Positions 39,056-52,754 of a stretch of DNA of 64,000 nucleotides are shown in pieces. Under the pieces are notes generated by a model that saw nothing but the letters and a program-made list of their open reading frames with translations, did no database searches and was not told the DNA's origin. Position 1 is the stretch's first letter; every line of letters starts with the position of its first letter. The stretch comes from Chionoecetes opilio (lineage: Eukaryota > Arthropoda > Malacostraca > Decapoda > Majidae), in NCBI GenBank assembly GCA_016584305.1, contig JACEEZ010006466.1, positions 491,001 through 555,000 on the forward strand. The letters run 5' to 3'. The translations under genes and the position numbers were made by a program.

Positions 39056-42000
39056 ACATGAGTCCCATCCAGAAGGAACTGATGCAGGTGAACAACCGTT
39101 ACGACATGCTTGGAATGCGTCTCACAGATCGACAGAACGATCTAGATTTGATGAAGGATGAGCTGAAGAAACTAGCTGACAGTATGCGCTCACTAACTCT
39201 AGTTCTGGACAAGACAGAACGCACCATGCCCAGAGAGGTTGTGCCGACGACCAAAGAAGAGGCAGACAAGTACAGCAAACAGTGCAAGAATGCATTGGAA
39301 GATCTCATGGAAAAGCAGCCTTCATTGGATTCACTCAAGATGCAGGTGGTTGAGCTCATCAAGAAACGACCAACAGCTCCTGGTGCAGACATTATGCAGG
39401 ACCAGGTGGACCTCATTAGTGACCGCTTCAAAGAGCTCCAGGGCAGGCTGAAGGATCGCTTGACGTTCTTGGATAGAACCAAAGTTTTCCTGGACAGTTA
39501 TGATACTCTCGGTAATTGGCTCAACTCTAAGGATCGAATGATGACTGTCTTAGGGCCAATTGCTTCTGATCCACGCATCGTTCAAATGCAAGCTCAACAG
39601 GTGCAGGTATTAAGGGAAGAATTCCAAGGACAAGAACCTAAACTAGCTGACCTCAATGATGCCGGAGACAATATTATTAGTGCATGTGAACCCAACTCCA
39701 TGGCTGCTAAGAAGATGAATGACAAATTGGACACTATCAACAACAAGTGGACAGAGCTGATTGGCCAGCTAGATGCACGTGATTCTGCCCTGTATGCAGC
39801 GTCTAATGCCAGCACTGGCTTCTATGACAAATTCAACAAATTGCATGATACGCTGCTGAAATTGGGCGATGACTTTGATGATGTGGCAGCCTCTGGTGCA
39901 GATTCTGCCAAACAGATTGAGGCTGTCAGCATCCTGGATGTGGGTCTCCAGAAGGCTCGTGCTGACCTGATAGATTTAGAGGGACTTGGAGATCAGTTGA
40001 TATCCATCCTTTCTGATGCATCATCCAAGAGTGATATTAAAGCAAAGGTAACACAGCTCAATAGAATGTTCAACAACCTCGAAAAGAAACTCTTGAATCG
40101 TAAATCAGAATTGGAAGCATCTCTCAGAGATGAAGAAGAGTTTGGCCAATCTTGTCGAGACATCCAGGAGTGGCTTTCAGACCAAGTGGCCCACCTTAAG
40201 GATCAGTTGTTGGTGTCTGCTGATAAGGATATATTGGGACACCAGGTTTCAGACTTTGAACCAATCTATAAAGACCTCATGGCTAAAGAGCATGAAGTGA
40301 TCATGATGATTAATAAGGGCAAAGATATTGTAGCAAAATCTTCTCGCAAAGATCTAAATCGCCAGTTAACGACAACACTGGATGCCATAAAAAAAGAGTG
40401 GGATAATGTTCGCAAGGTTGCAGTGGACCGCCGCACAAGACTTCAAAACTGCATGGAAACCTGTAACAAATTACATAATCTACAAGACAGATTTAATCCA
40501 TGGCTTGATAAGGCTGAAGACAAAGCAAGAACTCTAGAGCCCATTGCATTTGAAAAGAGGGCAATTGATAAGCAAATCAAGGATATTCAGTCATTCAAAA
40601 ATGAAGTGTCCCGACATAGTGGAGAATATGAGAACAACAGATCAGCGGGCGACAAGCTCATCTCCTGCACAGACATTGATCATGAAGGTGTTCAGGATAC
40701 TATTGGCCTGATGAAAGAACGTTGGGATCACCTGAATGCCATTGTGTTTGCTCGTGCACAGGATCTTGAAGATGTTGCAGCTAAAATAGGTGACTTCAAT
40801 GAGAAAGCCAGGGATCTGGACCACACACTACAACGTTGTGGTGATAAACTAGCTTCTCTTGATGCTCTGGGTGGAACAGGAAAAGATAGCAAGTCTTTGG
40901 AAAGAATGAAGGCACTTCTTGATGAAACAGAGGCACTTGCCAAGCAGGTAGATACGGTGAAAAATAAGGGTGAAGATTTATGTGGAGCCGCTGATTCTCT
41001 CGGCTCTGATGCCAACCATATCCAAGACGAGGTGGAGAGACTTGCAGACTGTTATGGTGACCTGAGAGGAAAATTAGAAAACCGATGTCAAGATTTGGAA
41101 GAAGCATCCCAGGCAGTGAATCAGTTTGGTGCTCTTGTCAAGAATGTTGGCCAAGAATTGTCTGGACTCGATGATGAGGTGGATCGCATGGCACCTGTTG
41201 GCAGAGACGTGAAGACCGTGACAAGCCAGATTGATCAACTTCATGGTTTCATGGCTAAGGTTGACAGAAAGTGTGATGAGATTACTGATGCCAAGGCTGC
41301 CCTGGAAGACCTGGTGAGCCAAGGATTTACAAATGCCAACAACCGTACAGCTGAAGACCAAATCAAACAACTTCAGAGACAGTCCAGGAAGATTCAGGAT
41401 CGTTGTGATGTGCGTAACAAGGATCTGGACTCTGTTATGAAGAAACTTGAGAACTTCTATGACAAATATAACAACGTCATGGAGGATGTTCATGAAACAG
41501 ACAAGGAAGGAGAATCATTCAAGCCTGTGGGTGCTGATGTGGACACCATTATTGCTCAGCAGGAGGAATTCAAAAGATTCAAAGGAAAGAGGATTGAAGC
41601 TCTTGGGAAGCAGGTTGCTGAATGTAACAAACTTGGACAGGGACTCATCCAGAGTGCTGCTTCTGGTGTTAACACCCAGGCCCTAGAAAATGACATTGAC
41701 AAATTGAATGATCTTTGGAATAGTCTCAAGGAAATGATTGGTGACCGAGAAAAGGCTTTAGATAAGGGATTAATGCAGTCTGGAAAATTCCAAGATGCCC
41801 TTGATAGCATGTTACAATGGCTTGGAAACTTTGAGGAAATGATGGCAAATCAAGCACCCATATCAGGAGAGTATTCAGTAGTTAAAGCTCAAGCGCAAGA
41901 ACAAAAGTTCCTGAGAAAGATGCTCCTAGACCGACAGAATGAAATGCAGGCTCTGCTCTCCATGGGCCGTAACCTGGCTGCTGATCTTGAACCATCAGAA

Positions 42001-44412
42001 AAGGCAGTTGTCGAAGGGCAGTTAGATGACTTGCTGAATCGCTTTGATGATGCCAATGCACGATCTCTAGAGCGTATGGAGGCTCTTGAAGAGACACTGA
42101 AGGTTGCAAAGGAATTCCAAAATAAACTGAATCCTATTACAGAATGGCTTGACCGAACTGAAAAGAAGCTCAAGGAAATGGGTGTTGTACCATCTGATGA
42201 AGCCAAAATACAGAGACTCCTGAATGAGCATGACAATCTTCATGATGAAATTCTCGGTCAGAAACCTGCCTTTGATGATCTCACTGATGTTGCCACGGCT
42301 CTCATGAGTCTGATTGGTGATGATGAAGCCAATTCTCTGGCAGATAAGTTACAAGCCACCACTGACAGGTATGGCCTGCTAGTAGAGGACTCGGAAGCTC
42401 TCGGTCGCCTTCTCCAGGAATCCAAGATTGGTCTGCGTCACTTGGTGTTGACCTACGAAGATCTCCTTTCCTGGATGGACGAGATGGAGGCACGATTGTC
42501 GAAGTACCGTGTGCTGTCAGTGTTTGTGGAGAAGTTATTGGAGCAGATGGATGAATTGACCGACCTTGGAGAAGAAGTGGTAGCTCATGAGAAGCAGGTG
42601 GGAGAGGTCATGGATGCCGGTTCACACCTCATGAAACATATCTCAAGCGATGAGGCCATGCAGCTGAAAGACAAACTTGATTCTATACATAGACGTTACA
42701 ATGACCTTAGTGCTAAAGCTACTGATCTGCACAAAGCAGCAAATGAAGCTTTGCCGCTTGTTCAGCAATTCCACAATGCTCATGATCGCCTTGGGTCATG
42801 GATGCTGTCTGTCGAGGGTCAGCTGCAGAGCATTGATTCATCTGGGCAGGTAATGGAGGATGAAATTGTAAGATTAGCAAAGGAAATACATGAAAACCGT
42901 CCATTAGTAGAAGCTGTGAATCTTGTTGGGCCACAGCTGTGCCAAATCTCCCCCGGAGAAGGAGCCTCAAACATCGAAACATTGGTCACCAGAGATAACA
43001 GGAGGTTTGAACAAATTTGTGAGCTAATTCAAAGAAGAATGGAAAGGATTCAGATGTCCAAGCAGAGGTCTCAAGAAGTCACACAGGATATTGATGAACT
43101 GCTAGGCTGGTTCCGTGAGGTTGAGGGTCAGATACATGAAGCTGAACCTCCCAGTGTAGATCCTGAGGAGATCCGCATTCAGTTGAAGGAGCACAAAGCA
43201 CTGAATGATGACATTGCAAGTCAAAAGGGCAGAGTGCGAGATGTTCTATCTAATGCAAAGAAGGTCTTGCGTGAGTCTCCTCATCATGAAGATACAAGTG
43301 AGCTCAGAGAAAAAATGGATGATCTGAAGGAGACCATGGAACTGGTTTCCAAGCTGTCATCAGACAGACTGTCCACCCTGGAGCAAGCCCTGCCACTGGC
43401 AGAACACTTCTTTGAGACTCATCACGAACTGGATAATTGGCTGGCAACCATGGAGAATGAAGCAATGGTAATGGACACTCCTGCTCTCCGCGCTGATCAA
43501 ATAATTCGTCAAATGGAGAAGAACAAGAACTTCCTCCTGTCTATAGGAGACCACAAACCTCTCCTTGATAAACTCAATAAAACAGGCGGAGCTTTGCTGA
43601 AGCTTGTCAATAAGGAAGACGGCCTCAAGATCCAAGAACTTCTTGAGAGTGATAATGAGAGGTACAACGCCCTCAAATATGCTCTTCGTGAGAGGAGTCA
43701 GGCCCTCGAGGATGCGCTGCAAGAAACTAGTCAGTTCTCTGATAAGCTTGATGGTATGCTTTCTGCACTTGCAGAGACTGCTGATCAGGTTAAGAATGCT
43801 GAGCCTATTTCAGCTCACCCAGAGAAAATCCATGAGCAGGTGCAGGAAAACAATGGTATTATCGATGATCTTGATAGGAAAGAATCAGCGTTTATTGCTG
43901 TGAAGGCTGCTGCAGAAGATGTCATCAATAAGGCCTCACGCAATGACCCTGCCGTCAAGGACATTAAATCCAAACTAGATCGCCTGAACAAGCTGTGGGA
44001 CACGGTACAGATGGCAACCACACAGCGAGGCCAGTCCCTGGAAGATGCACTTGCCATGGCTGAAAGGTTCTGGGACGAGCTTCAGAATGTGATGGCAGCA
44101 TTGAAGGACCTTCAGGACACCCTCAAGGCCCAGGAGCCAGTGGCCGTTGAACCTCAGGCCATTAAACAGCAGCGTGAAGAATTATCTCAGATTAAGAGTA
44201 AGATCGACCAGGCCAAACCAGAGGTGGAACAGGTTCGCCAGACTGGACGCGAGTTGATAACACTTGTCGGGGATTCTGATAAGCCTGAGGTAAAGAAGAA
44301 CATTGAAGATCTTGATTATGCCTGGGACAACGTCACTGCTCTGTATGCCAAACGAGAAGAAAATCTAATTGATGCAATGGAAAAAGCAATGGAGTTCCAT
44401 GACACCTTGAGG
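39056..44412 (+). CDS. shot: Spectraplakin giant spectrin-repeat exon (about 16 repeats)
   Basis: A single exon with 1,785 complete codons, acceptor TTTGCAG, donor AGG|GTGAGT, phase 1 in and 0 out. It begins DMSPIQKELMQVNNRYDML and is all alpha-helical. The landmark 'W-L' of helix A recurs about every 105-115 residues (for example LGNWLNSKD, IQEWLSDQV, FNPWLDKAE, LQWLGNFEE, ITEWLDRTE, LLSWMDEME, LLGWFREVE, LDNWLATME). Helix C often shows 'R-W/Y-x-x-L' (NERYNALKY, DRYGLL). It forms the middle of the extended rod. No introns interrupt it, unlike the N-terminal rod, which is split into small exons. Confidence 0.95.
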
Positions 44413-44654
44413 GTGAGTTATTAGTACATATCTTATTTTTTGCAAGTTTTACTACAGATTTTTCACACAATAGACCAACATTTGAAAAATTAGCTGCAAA
44501 GATATTTCCTCTCAACATAATTGATAGATATATCTATGTGATAGATATTGTAATAGCTCTTTATTGCTTCATAAAGTTGGGAAGAAAAGTATCATTTACA
44601 CCAATTCCATTTTATAGTGTTGTATTAATTGTTACTGATATTTTTTCTACATAG

Positions 44655-44809
44655 ACTATGCTTGAGTTCCTGGACAAAGCAGAGGTCAAGTTCACCGGCA
44701 TGGGTGCCGTGGCCGGGGATATTGAAGCCATCAAAGGACAAATCAAGCAGCTTCAAAAGTTCAAGGATGAGGTTGATCCTCACATGGTGAAGGTGGAAGC
44801 CCTCAACAG
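44655..44809 (+). CDS. shot: Spectraplakin exon, spectrin repeat
   Basis: 51 codons plus two bases, acceptor CTACATAG, donor CAG|GTAATG, phase 0 in and 2 out. TMLEFLDKAEVKFTGMG is helix A (with Phe-Leu in place of Trp-Leu) and IKGQIKQLQKFKDEVD is helix B. It continues the repeat that begins at the end of the giant exon (MEFHDTLR). Confidence 0.9.
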
Positions 44810-45535
44810 GTAATGCAATCCTTTTGTTGATCAACCCAAAAGTTCTCTTAAATGAATTATGCATCTTAAACTTTAGGTGAAAATGATGTACAATATATCT
44901 ACCCAGTTAATAACATGAAATTTCAAGTTAAATTACTTGAATGAATAGTTATTTTATGTTTATAACGTGTGTTTCTTTCACATCTCGCGATAAAACACCA
45001 GGAGTCTGAGAAGGCAAGTTAGGTTGGCGTTGTTGCAGCTTCAGTTTGCACATCAGCTTCCTAGAAACGTGTTTGTTTTTGTTTTGATGATTATTTTACA
45101 GATTGCTTCTGGCTGATTTTTATAGGAATACATAAGTTGCACTTTTCCATTTTTGTTAAAAATTGAACCACATCTTAGCTTAGCTCCTCATAATGCAGAT
45201 AAATGCGGTGACTGATTTCAAGTGTTATCAAATTCCTTAAATACTTAGTGTGTAGTTGTTAGTTATAAATGATATTAATTTTTTGACTAGTATGCATGGT
45301 TTATTATTTTTCTTTTAGCAGTGTTTAATTAACAAAGCTGTTTGTTTGGAGCACATATACATGAATGCATGAAATAGCTGTAATGATGGTAATGCAAATT
45401 TTATCATTATTGCAAACATTCTTTTTGATAGAAATGGTGGAGTATATTATATATTAATAATATATATATGTTATATATATATAATATATATATGTATATA
45501 TATGTATATATAATATATAATATGTATATATATAT

Positions 45536-45580
<45 letters not shown>

Positions 45581-45586
45581 TATATA

Positions 45587-45636
<50 letters not shown>

Positions 45637-46193
45637 CTTTCTTTTCTGCTATTCAACCCATGCATGGTGACATGCAAGAAAAAAAGCCGACATAAAAGAC
45701 TTTCGTACAAGGGTAATGCATTCTGCTTTTTCTTGGGTGCCGCCCTTCTGTATGAGACGGCCACTTGTACCACAAAATAATGAATGATAAAGCCAAACAT
45801 CAAAAATTGATAATTCAAGAGGAATAGATTACGTAAAAGTAATCGTTGTTCATACACTCGCCTCTTGTCCACATCAACACAACTTTCCACAAAGTAGAGC
45901 CGAGTGAAACAGGATGAATGATGTTGCCATAGATGTCAGACAGCTTCAAGGCCAGGGTGGACGAGGCGAGGTGTGGCGCCAGGGACCAGTGTAGTGCATG
46001 ACGCCTAGAGAAAATGTATTGGTCAATATTTTTCATGAATAACAAAGCTCTTGTCAGAAATGCTGTTGAAGAAAAAAGCTGTAGGATTAAGTAGCAGAAT
46101 TAGGAAGGATGAGTGAGAAGGAAGTTGAAATGATTGCTATTAAGTGTAAGGGTAGGTGAGAAGGAAATAAAAATGAATACTCGTTTATTACAG
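44810..46193 (+). other. Intron with TA array
   Basis: Apart from the TA microsatellite at 45447-45632 and a GC-richer patch at about 45880-46020, the sequence is A/T-rich and unremarkable. Confidence 0.75.
45447..45632. repeat. (TA)n microsatellite
   Basis: About 185 bp of TA with ATG and ATT steps. It is self-complementary. Confidence 0.95.
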
Positions 46194-47997
46194 ACAAGCT
46201 CAAGAGTTGAGAGAACGTACCACGCCAGACCAGGCAGCTGCTATCATGAAGCCGTTGGGTGAAGTGAATCGTCGTTGGGATGAATTACTTAAGGACATTG
46301 TTGAGAGACAGCGCGGCCTTGAGTATGCCCTGCTGAAGCTTGGCCAGTTCCAACACGCTCTCAAAGAATTAATGGTCTGGATTGAGCGCACTACAAAGAC
46401 TGTTAGTAATCTGAAGCCAGTGTTTGGTGACCCACAAGTTATTGAGGTTGAACTGGCAAAGTTGAAGGTGACCATTAATGACATTCAAGCTCACCAGTCC
46501 AGTGTTGACACCCTCAACGATGCAGGAAGGCAGCTCATTGAAGCCGACAAGGGTTCTGAAGATGCTTCAAATACCGAACTGAAGCTGAATGAGCTAAACA
46601 AAACGTGGAATGAGCTACAAGACCAGGCAAATGGTAAACAGAGTGACCTAGAAAATGCCCTCAGAGAAGCTCAGATATTTAGTGCAGAAATTCAAGATCT
46701 TTTGCTCTGGCTCGGGGATATTGATGCTGCATTGTCATCCTCAAAACCAGTTGGAGGACTTCCTGAGACTGCAAAGGAACAGCTACTCCGTTTCATGGAA
46801 ATCTATGATGACTTGGAGGAGAATCATTCTAAGGTAGAGAGTACACTCCAGATGGGGCAGGAATACCTGAAACGCTCAAGGGAGGGCGCGGCAACCAACC
46901 TCAACCACAGCCTTCGCACTCTCAAGCAAAAGTGGGAAAGTGTCATGAACCGTGCCAATGATAAGAAGATCAAGCTGGAAATTGCACTGAAAGAAGCCAC
47001 CGAGTTCCATGATGCTCTTCAGATATTTGTTGATTGGCTTACAGACGCAGAGAATCTCCTAACTAGCCAGCAACCTGTATCACGTATTTTGGACATTATT
47101 CTTCAACAGATTGAGGTGCACAACAACTTTAAAAAAGACGTCACTGCACACAGAGAAATAATGCTTAGCTTAGACAAGAAGGGCACTCATCTGAAGTATT
47201 TCAGCCAGAAGCAGGATGTTATCCTCATAAAAAATCTTTTGGTATCTGTTCAACATCGTTGGGAGAAGGTCGTGTCAAAGGCTGCTGAAAGAACGCGTGC
47301 TCTTGACCTTGGCTTCAAAGAAGCTAAAGACTTCCATGACAACTGGAATGAGTTAGTTACCTGGTTAGATGATGCAGAAACCTCCCTTGATCACTTGGCT
47401 GCAAATGTTGGTAATGACCCTGAAAAGATCAAGGCTCAGATTGCTAAGCATAAGGAGTTCCAAAGGGCTTTGGGAGCCAAACAACCCTTCTATGACAGCA
47501 CCATGAAGCAGGGCAAGGGACTGCAAAACAAAGCGCCAAAAACTGATGAAGAAACGTTGAAGCAGATGATGACTGACCTCAAGAACAAGTGGAACAGTGT
47601 GTGCCAGAAGAGTGTGGACCGTCAGAGGAAGCTGGAGGAAGCCCTTCTTTTCACTGGCCAGTTTAAGGATGCCACTCAGGCTCTCTTGGACTGGTTGAAA
47701 AAGGTGGAAATGGGACTTGTGGATGATGGCCCAGTTCATGGAGATCTGGACACAGTCATGGCTCTTGTGGAACAGCACAAAGCTTTCTGTGCTGAAATGA
47801 AGAGCCGCTCTGTTCAGGTTGAGAGTGTGCGTCGCACGGCTGATGAACTATTAATCAAAGCTAGCACAGAAGATGCAAGTACTATTCGGTATCAGATTAC
47901 CGAGCTTGTTAGTTCCTGGGAGAGAGTTGAAAGGGCAACAGACATCCGTACAAAACGACTAGAAGAAGCATTGCAAGCGGCTGAACAGTTGCACAAG
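46194..47997 (+). CDS. shot: Spectraplakin large exon, about 5.5 spectrin repeats
   Basis: One base completes an Arg codon, then 601 codons follow to AAG|GTTAGT (acceptor TATTACAG; phase 2 in, 0 out). Repeat landmarks are LKELMVWIERT, DLLLWLGDID, LQIFVDWLTDAE, WNELVTWLDDAE and ALLDWLKKVE, spaced about 110 residues apart, each preceded by a 'R/K-x-x-x-L-E-x-A-L' helix C end. This is the C-terminal part of the rod, close to the microtubule-binding module. Confidence 0.94.
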
Positions 47998-48126
47998 GTT
48001 AGTGGATTATTTTATTTTTCTTCTAGATTCATGACAGATTCTTTCTAATTTTTTTTGGGTTTAGTTACATCATATGATGAAAGATTAGAAATGTGCATGT
48101 GCCATATCAATTGTATTCCCTTGCAG

Positions 48127-48486
48127 GTGGTGCACATGCTGCTTGACTGGCTGTCAGACGCAGAAATGAAGCTCAGGTATGCTGGGCCTCTGCCAGACAG
48201 TGAAGACGACACCAGAAAGCAAATAGCAGAACATGAGAACTTTATGGCTGAGTTAAGCCAAAAAGAGAAAGAAAAGGATGATACCATTGCCTTAGCTGAA
48301 GATATCCTGGCTAAAGCTCATCCTGATGGCGTGGCAACCATCAAACACTGGATCACCATCATCCAGTCTCGGTGGGAGGAGGTGATGGCTTGGGCCAGGC
48401 AACGGGAGACCCGACTGTCGGACCACCTCGGGAGCCTCCGGGACTTGGCGGGCATGCTGGACGAACTCATGCGATGGCTCACCCAG
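48127..48486 (+). CDS. shot: Spectraplakin exon, spectrin repeat
   Basis: 120 codons, phase 0-0, acceptor CCTTGCAG, donor CAG|GTAGGC. It starts VVHMLLDWLSDAEMKLRY and ends DELMRWLTQ, so it spans almost exactly one repeat from helix A to the next helix A. The middle has 'IQSRWEEVMAWARQRE', a clear helix C. The repeat is therefore a one-exon unit. Confidence 0.93.
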
Positions 48487-49001
48487 GTAGGCACCTCACA
48501 TGCTGTCACCTTGGAGGGTATTCAATATTTTGATGTCACAATACCTTCACACCACAGGAATGTTTGTGAGCAAAAATATACTTCTCATAGGGTTTAGATA
48601 CTTAGATTTGCTTATCTATCGACTTAGTAATGTTTTTATTTTTTTTATTTGATCATTATCATACACATTATTGACATCTTATTATTCTCTGAAATATTTA
48701 ACATTGAGAGAAATAAAAGAGTTCGAGAACCCAAAGAAAAAAGAGACTAATGTAGAAAGAGGATTGCAATAAAGCATGGAGACCATTCATATGCTAAAGT
48801 AGGTAACTTCAAAACTTCCAACATATTGCCAAAAAGAAAAGAAATATGTGAATACCCAAAGAAAAGCAACAGGAGGTCAGATACTATTCTAAAAAGAGAT
48901 CAATCATTGGAGGTATACGCCGGGGGCCTCGTCGCCTCGCCCACCCTACGAGAAGAGAGGTCATGTCAAATCTGAAAAAACGTTATGGTTCCTTTCAACA
49001 G
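48487..49001 (+). other. Intron
   Basis: A/T-rich unique sequence ending in CCTTTCAACAG. There is a short GC-rich patch at 48915-48950, but nothing else. Confidence 0.8.
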
Positions 49002-49201
49002 GCTGAGAGCAATCTGACTGTGTTGGAAGCTGAACCGCTACCCGATGACATCCCTGCCATTGAGGGACTCATCACTGACCACAAGGAATTCATGGATGAG
49101 ATGCAGAAAAAAGAACCTGATGTGCTCAGCATATGTAAGCCATCCAAGCCCCGCCCGTCCTTGTCTCAGCCCAACAAAAAGAAGTCTAGAACATCTATTG
49201 G
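49002..49201 (+). CDS. shot: Spectraplakin exon, last rod helices and basic linker
   Basis: 66 codons plus two bases, donor GG|GTAAGT, phase 0 in and 2 out. 'AESNLTVLEAEPLPDDI' and 'LITDHKEFMDEMQKKEPD' are the last helices of the spectrin rod. After 'SICKPSKPRPSLSQPN' the chain becomes basic and disordered (KKKSRTSIG). It opens the linker region encoded by the next four small exons. Confidence 0.9.
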
Positions 49202-49937
49202 GTAAGTTTATACGTACACTGCGGTCCACATGCTAGGTTGAGCTGTAAGAAACATCAAAATCTACATGAAGATGCAAGGCATTTTAGGTGGCAACGGTTG
49301 AGGTATCATCCTTAGTTTTCTGTACATGGCTGAAATTTTTTTTGTCAAACTAGTTTTGCATGAGCATGTACGTTTTCATCTTTTAGCTCCCTTTTTGTTT
49401 AGAAAAGCTGCAACTGCAATGTTTCTTAGTTTATTTGGTCTCCTCTAGGTATGTAGTTCATGAAGAATGTGAAAGATACCTTGTATGACTCGTTCAGATT
49501 GAACGTTCACAAGTTTATGAAAAAAAGCTTATACAACGCTGACTAGGTAATTGATATATTAAACCTACTCAGAGGAGCCTTTTAAGTTGCATGTTTTGAT
49601 ATAATGCCTGAAAGATACATATACTACATATTTAGCATATAAGATTCATATACTGTACATAATCAGCATGCTAGTTTTTTGACAGCCCAACATTTTTGAC
49701 TTGCTTGATTATAAGAAAGATTGAAACTTATTCATTTTCACTTCAGCATGTTAGAAGAGTTAGTAAAATGACTTGTTGCCTTTTACGGGCACAGCATTGC
49801 TTGTAGCGTGTGTGTATATACGAGTTATGTTTGATTGTTTTCTTAGCTTCCTTCCCATAACTTAGTAGTTCACACTTAGTATTCAGTTTTCAGTTGCATT
49901 CATTTTACATAATGCATGCCTTCACAAAATATTACAG
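49202..49937 (+). other. Intron
   Basis: A/T-rich unique sequence. No element recognised. Confidence 0.8.
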
Positions 49938-50003
49938 TCGGGAGAGTGCGAGCCCAGGAAGGGAAACATCACCAGATTATGATTACCCGTCACGCCGCTC
50001 CAG
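49938..50003 (+). CDS. shot: Spectraplakin linker mini-exon 1 (SPGRETSP motif)
   Basis: 66 bp, phase 2-2, acceptor ATATTACAG, donor CAG|GTGAGA. It encodes RESASPGRETSPDYDY then PSRRS. The core SPGRETSP fits a pattern shared by the next three exons, [S/T]P-x-R-E-x-[S/T]P. The protein segment is disordered and has two Ser/Thr-Pro sites. Its length is divisible by three, so it can be included or skipped without frame change. Confidence 0.85.
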
Positions 50004-50472
50004 GTGAGATCATTGTTAACCCCACACTTCCCTTTCTCCAACTAGTGATATTGATTGACTGGCAGAGAAGTGTTCTGGTAATTCTGTAATGAATTGCCAA
50101 TACTCATATCATTCATTCCGTCACTTTTTATGAATGAACACTAGTTTTGGACAAGATGTTCTTTAACCCCTTGAGACCCAGAACGTAATATGCATTGTAA
50201 TTTGGGTATCATTAAACTATTTTTAGTGAATATAAGCAATATTTTATAGATGACCTGTTTAGTATCCTTGTCAATTAACTAATTTGGTATATTCAGTTAC
50301 TTTTCGTAATTTTATGGCTAACAAAAGACAATGTTATATATAGCAAAGGAAAGATCTGGGTGTAAAGGGGTTAATTACAGTTTATGATTGTATTGATAGT
50401 GTGTTCGCCATTATTTTTGCACAATGCATAGATATTATTACTGATACCTATTTATTTTTCTCAATTTCTTAG
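50004..50472 (+). other. Intron containing a TTAA MITE
   Basis: A 469-bp intron, nearly half of which is the MITE at 50163-50374. Confidence 0.85.
50163..50374 (+). mobile_element. TTAA-flanked piggyBac-like MITE, copy 2
   Basis: It starts TTAACCCCTTGAGACCC and ends GGTGTAAAGGGGTTAA, about 212 bp. Its inner text (TTGTAATTTGGGTATCATTA, TTCAGTTACTTTTCGTAATT, GCAAAGGAAAGATCTGGG) matches the copy at 63629 in the same orientation and the copy at 25612 in reverse. It lies about 100 bp upstream of the next exon's acceptor. Confidence 0.85.
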
Positions 50473-50526
50473 TCGTATCAGCCCTGACCGAGAATCCTCC
50501 CCCGGACCTAAATCTCGAAAGTCCAG
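50473..50526 (+). CDS. shot: Spectraplakin linker mini-exon 2 (SPDRESSP motif)
   Basis: 54 bp, phase 2-2, acceptor AATTTCTTAG, donor CAG|GTAAAA. It encodes RISPDRESSPGPKSRK with a split Ser at each side. It repeats the [S/T]P-x-R-E-x-[S/T]P core of its neighbours. The 18-codon length keeps the frame if skipped. Confidence 0.82.
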
Positions 50527-51057
50527 GTAAAAATATTGCCTGCACGTCGCCTATAATTCCACTAACGCCTCTTTTTATCTAACAGATAACGGTATGCTTA
50601 ATTGAATTCATTTTCATTTATTTCAGCATAACTTTGGTATGTTATTTCAACATCGTGTATGAAATTAACAGCTGATAGGTTCACCTCTTTTCCATGATAG
50701 ATTACACAGCTTCAAAATCCTAATCATCACCACTCCTTCAAAGTAGTCTCTGTGTGAGCGTACTCGATGATTTCTACCAAGATGTCCTAGAACTCCTTGT
50801 TTCAAATTCTTCAGCACTTCCTGCAGTTCAGTCTGAGTCTTACCTAGTGTCAAATTTTTACCCTTTTAACTTTTTACTTCAAATAGGAAGAAATCATAGG
50901 GAGATCATTCAGGCGAGTATTAACAGTGTGTATAGGTAGTGGAAATTTATGTCTGCAGTGAATGAAATAGTCAACCAACCAAGTCTACTTTGTTGTCTGT
51001 ACAAGTCTGTGGGCATGTCTCTTGTCCCTCTCTCCTTCCTCCCCTCCATCCTGTTTT

Positions 51058-51784
<727 letters not shown>

Positions 51785-51833
51785 GCTTTGTGATTCATTC
51801 CTTTTATGGATTAGCTGTGAATTCATTGAAACC

Positions 51834-51892
51834 TTAGGGACTCCAACCCCAAATCTCTCGCTTGTGGGCCGAGCAAGCTAACCACTATCCCA
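51834..51892 (-). mobile_element. Degenerate tRNA-derived SINE head
   Basis: The reverse strand reads GGGATAGTGGTTAGCTTGCT (box A type) and later GGGGTTGGAGTCCC (box B with one mismatch). It abuts the CT array, as the SINE at 14248 does. It is too degraded to be a tRNA gene. Confidence 0.5.
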
Positions 51893-52374
51893 ACAGACAT
51901 AACTTAATACAGATTTCCATGAGATATTTTTTCTTATGCTTGTTCTTGACACTCCTATATTAATACATATTAGTACTGATTACCCGTAATGATTCATTAA
52001 GGACAAGTTCTGTCGACCAGTCCATTGTTGTCATTTGTATCTTTTCAATTTTTTTTTTTGGTAATACTACTGTCATACAGAAATAACTTGTCCCCTTAGT
52101 ATATATGCATTCATTGTGAGGATAGACACTCGAGTCTGTTTAATGGTATTCTATTGCTGGTGTAACTGAAGGTGTCATGCAAGTAATTTTTGTAGCGAGA
52201 AAAAAAGATATATAGGTATACATGGATGGTTTACATATATTCCTACATTCCTATTCCTTACATGTATTCCTACCTCAGCTTTATTGTAGTTGTTGCAGTT
52301 GCCAACAGAACGGTAGTACTTGTGATTTGATTACAGATATTTCTTGTAAACTGAATTCAACTTACTTTCTTTAG

Positions 52375-52443
52375 CCGCGCTTCACCATCACGCGAGGTCA
52401 CACCCACTCGGGAATACCCTCGACCCTGGATGTACGGAGCAAG
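52375..52443 (+). CDS. shot: Spectraplakin linker mini-exon 3 (SPSREVTP motif)
   Basis: 69 bp, phase 2-2, acceptor TTTCTTTAG, donor AAG|GTACAC. It encodes RASPSREVTPTREYP then RPWMYGA with split Ser/Arg codons. It again carries the [S/T]P-x-R-E-x-[S/T]P core. Trp and Tyr near its end make it the least repetitive of the four. Confidence 0.82.
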
Positions 52444-52619
52444 GTACACTGCCTCTCGCCAAGATAGTTGATAGTTAAGCCAGTCATAATGAACATATTG
52501 CTGATTACTGGATGGTATTTCCATTGCAAATTTACCAAGGCACCCTTTGAATTGATTTTATTATTTATGGCTTTAAACATAAAACAATATATTCACAACT
52601 AAAACATACATGCCATTAG

Positions 52620-52754
52620 AACCACACCCGAACGAGAGACCTCTCCGGGAGCCGAGCGAGAGAGTGACTGGCCTCTTAGCAACTTACGCTTTGTCACGTC
52701 CACACCAACACCTTCCTCTGTGGCCACACCCGCTGCAGGGGCAAGGAGAACCAG
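52620..52754 (+). CDS. shot: Spectraplakin linker mini-exon 4 (TPERETSP motif)
   Basis: 135 bp, phase 2-2, acceptor GCCATTAG, donor CAG|GTCAGC. It encodes TTPERETSPGAERESDWP, then a Ser/Thr/Pro-rich part VTSTPTPSSVATPAAGARR. The first third is the same motif as in the previous three exons, and the rest is unique. The following exon (54240) also enters in phase 2, which confirms the join. Confidence 0.8.
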
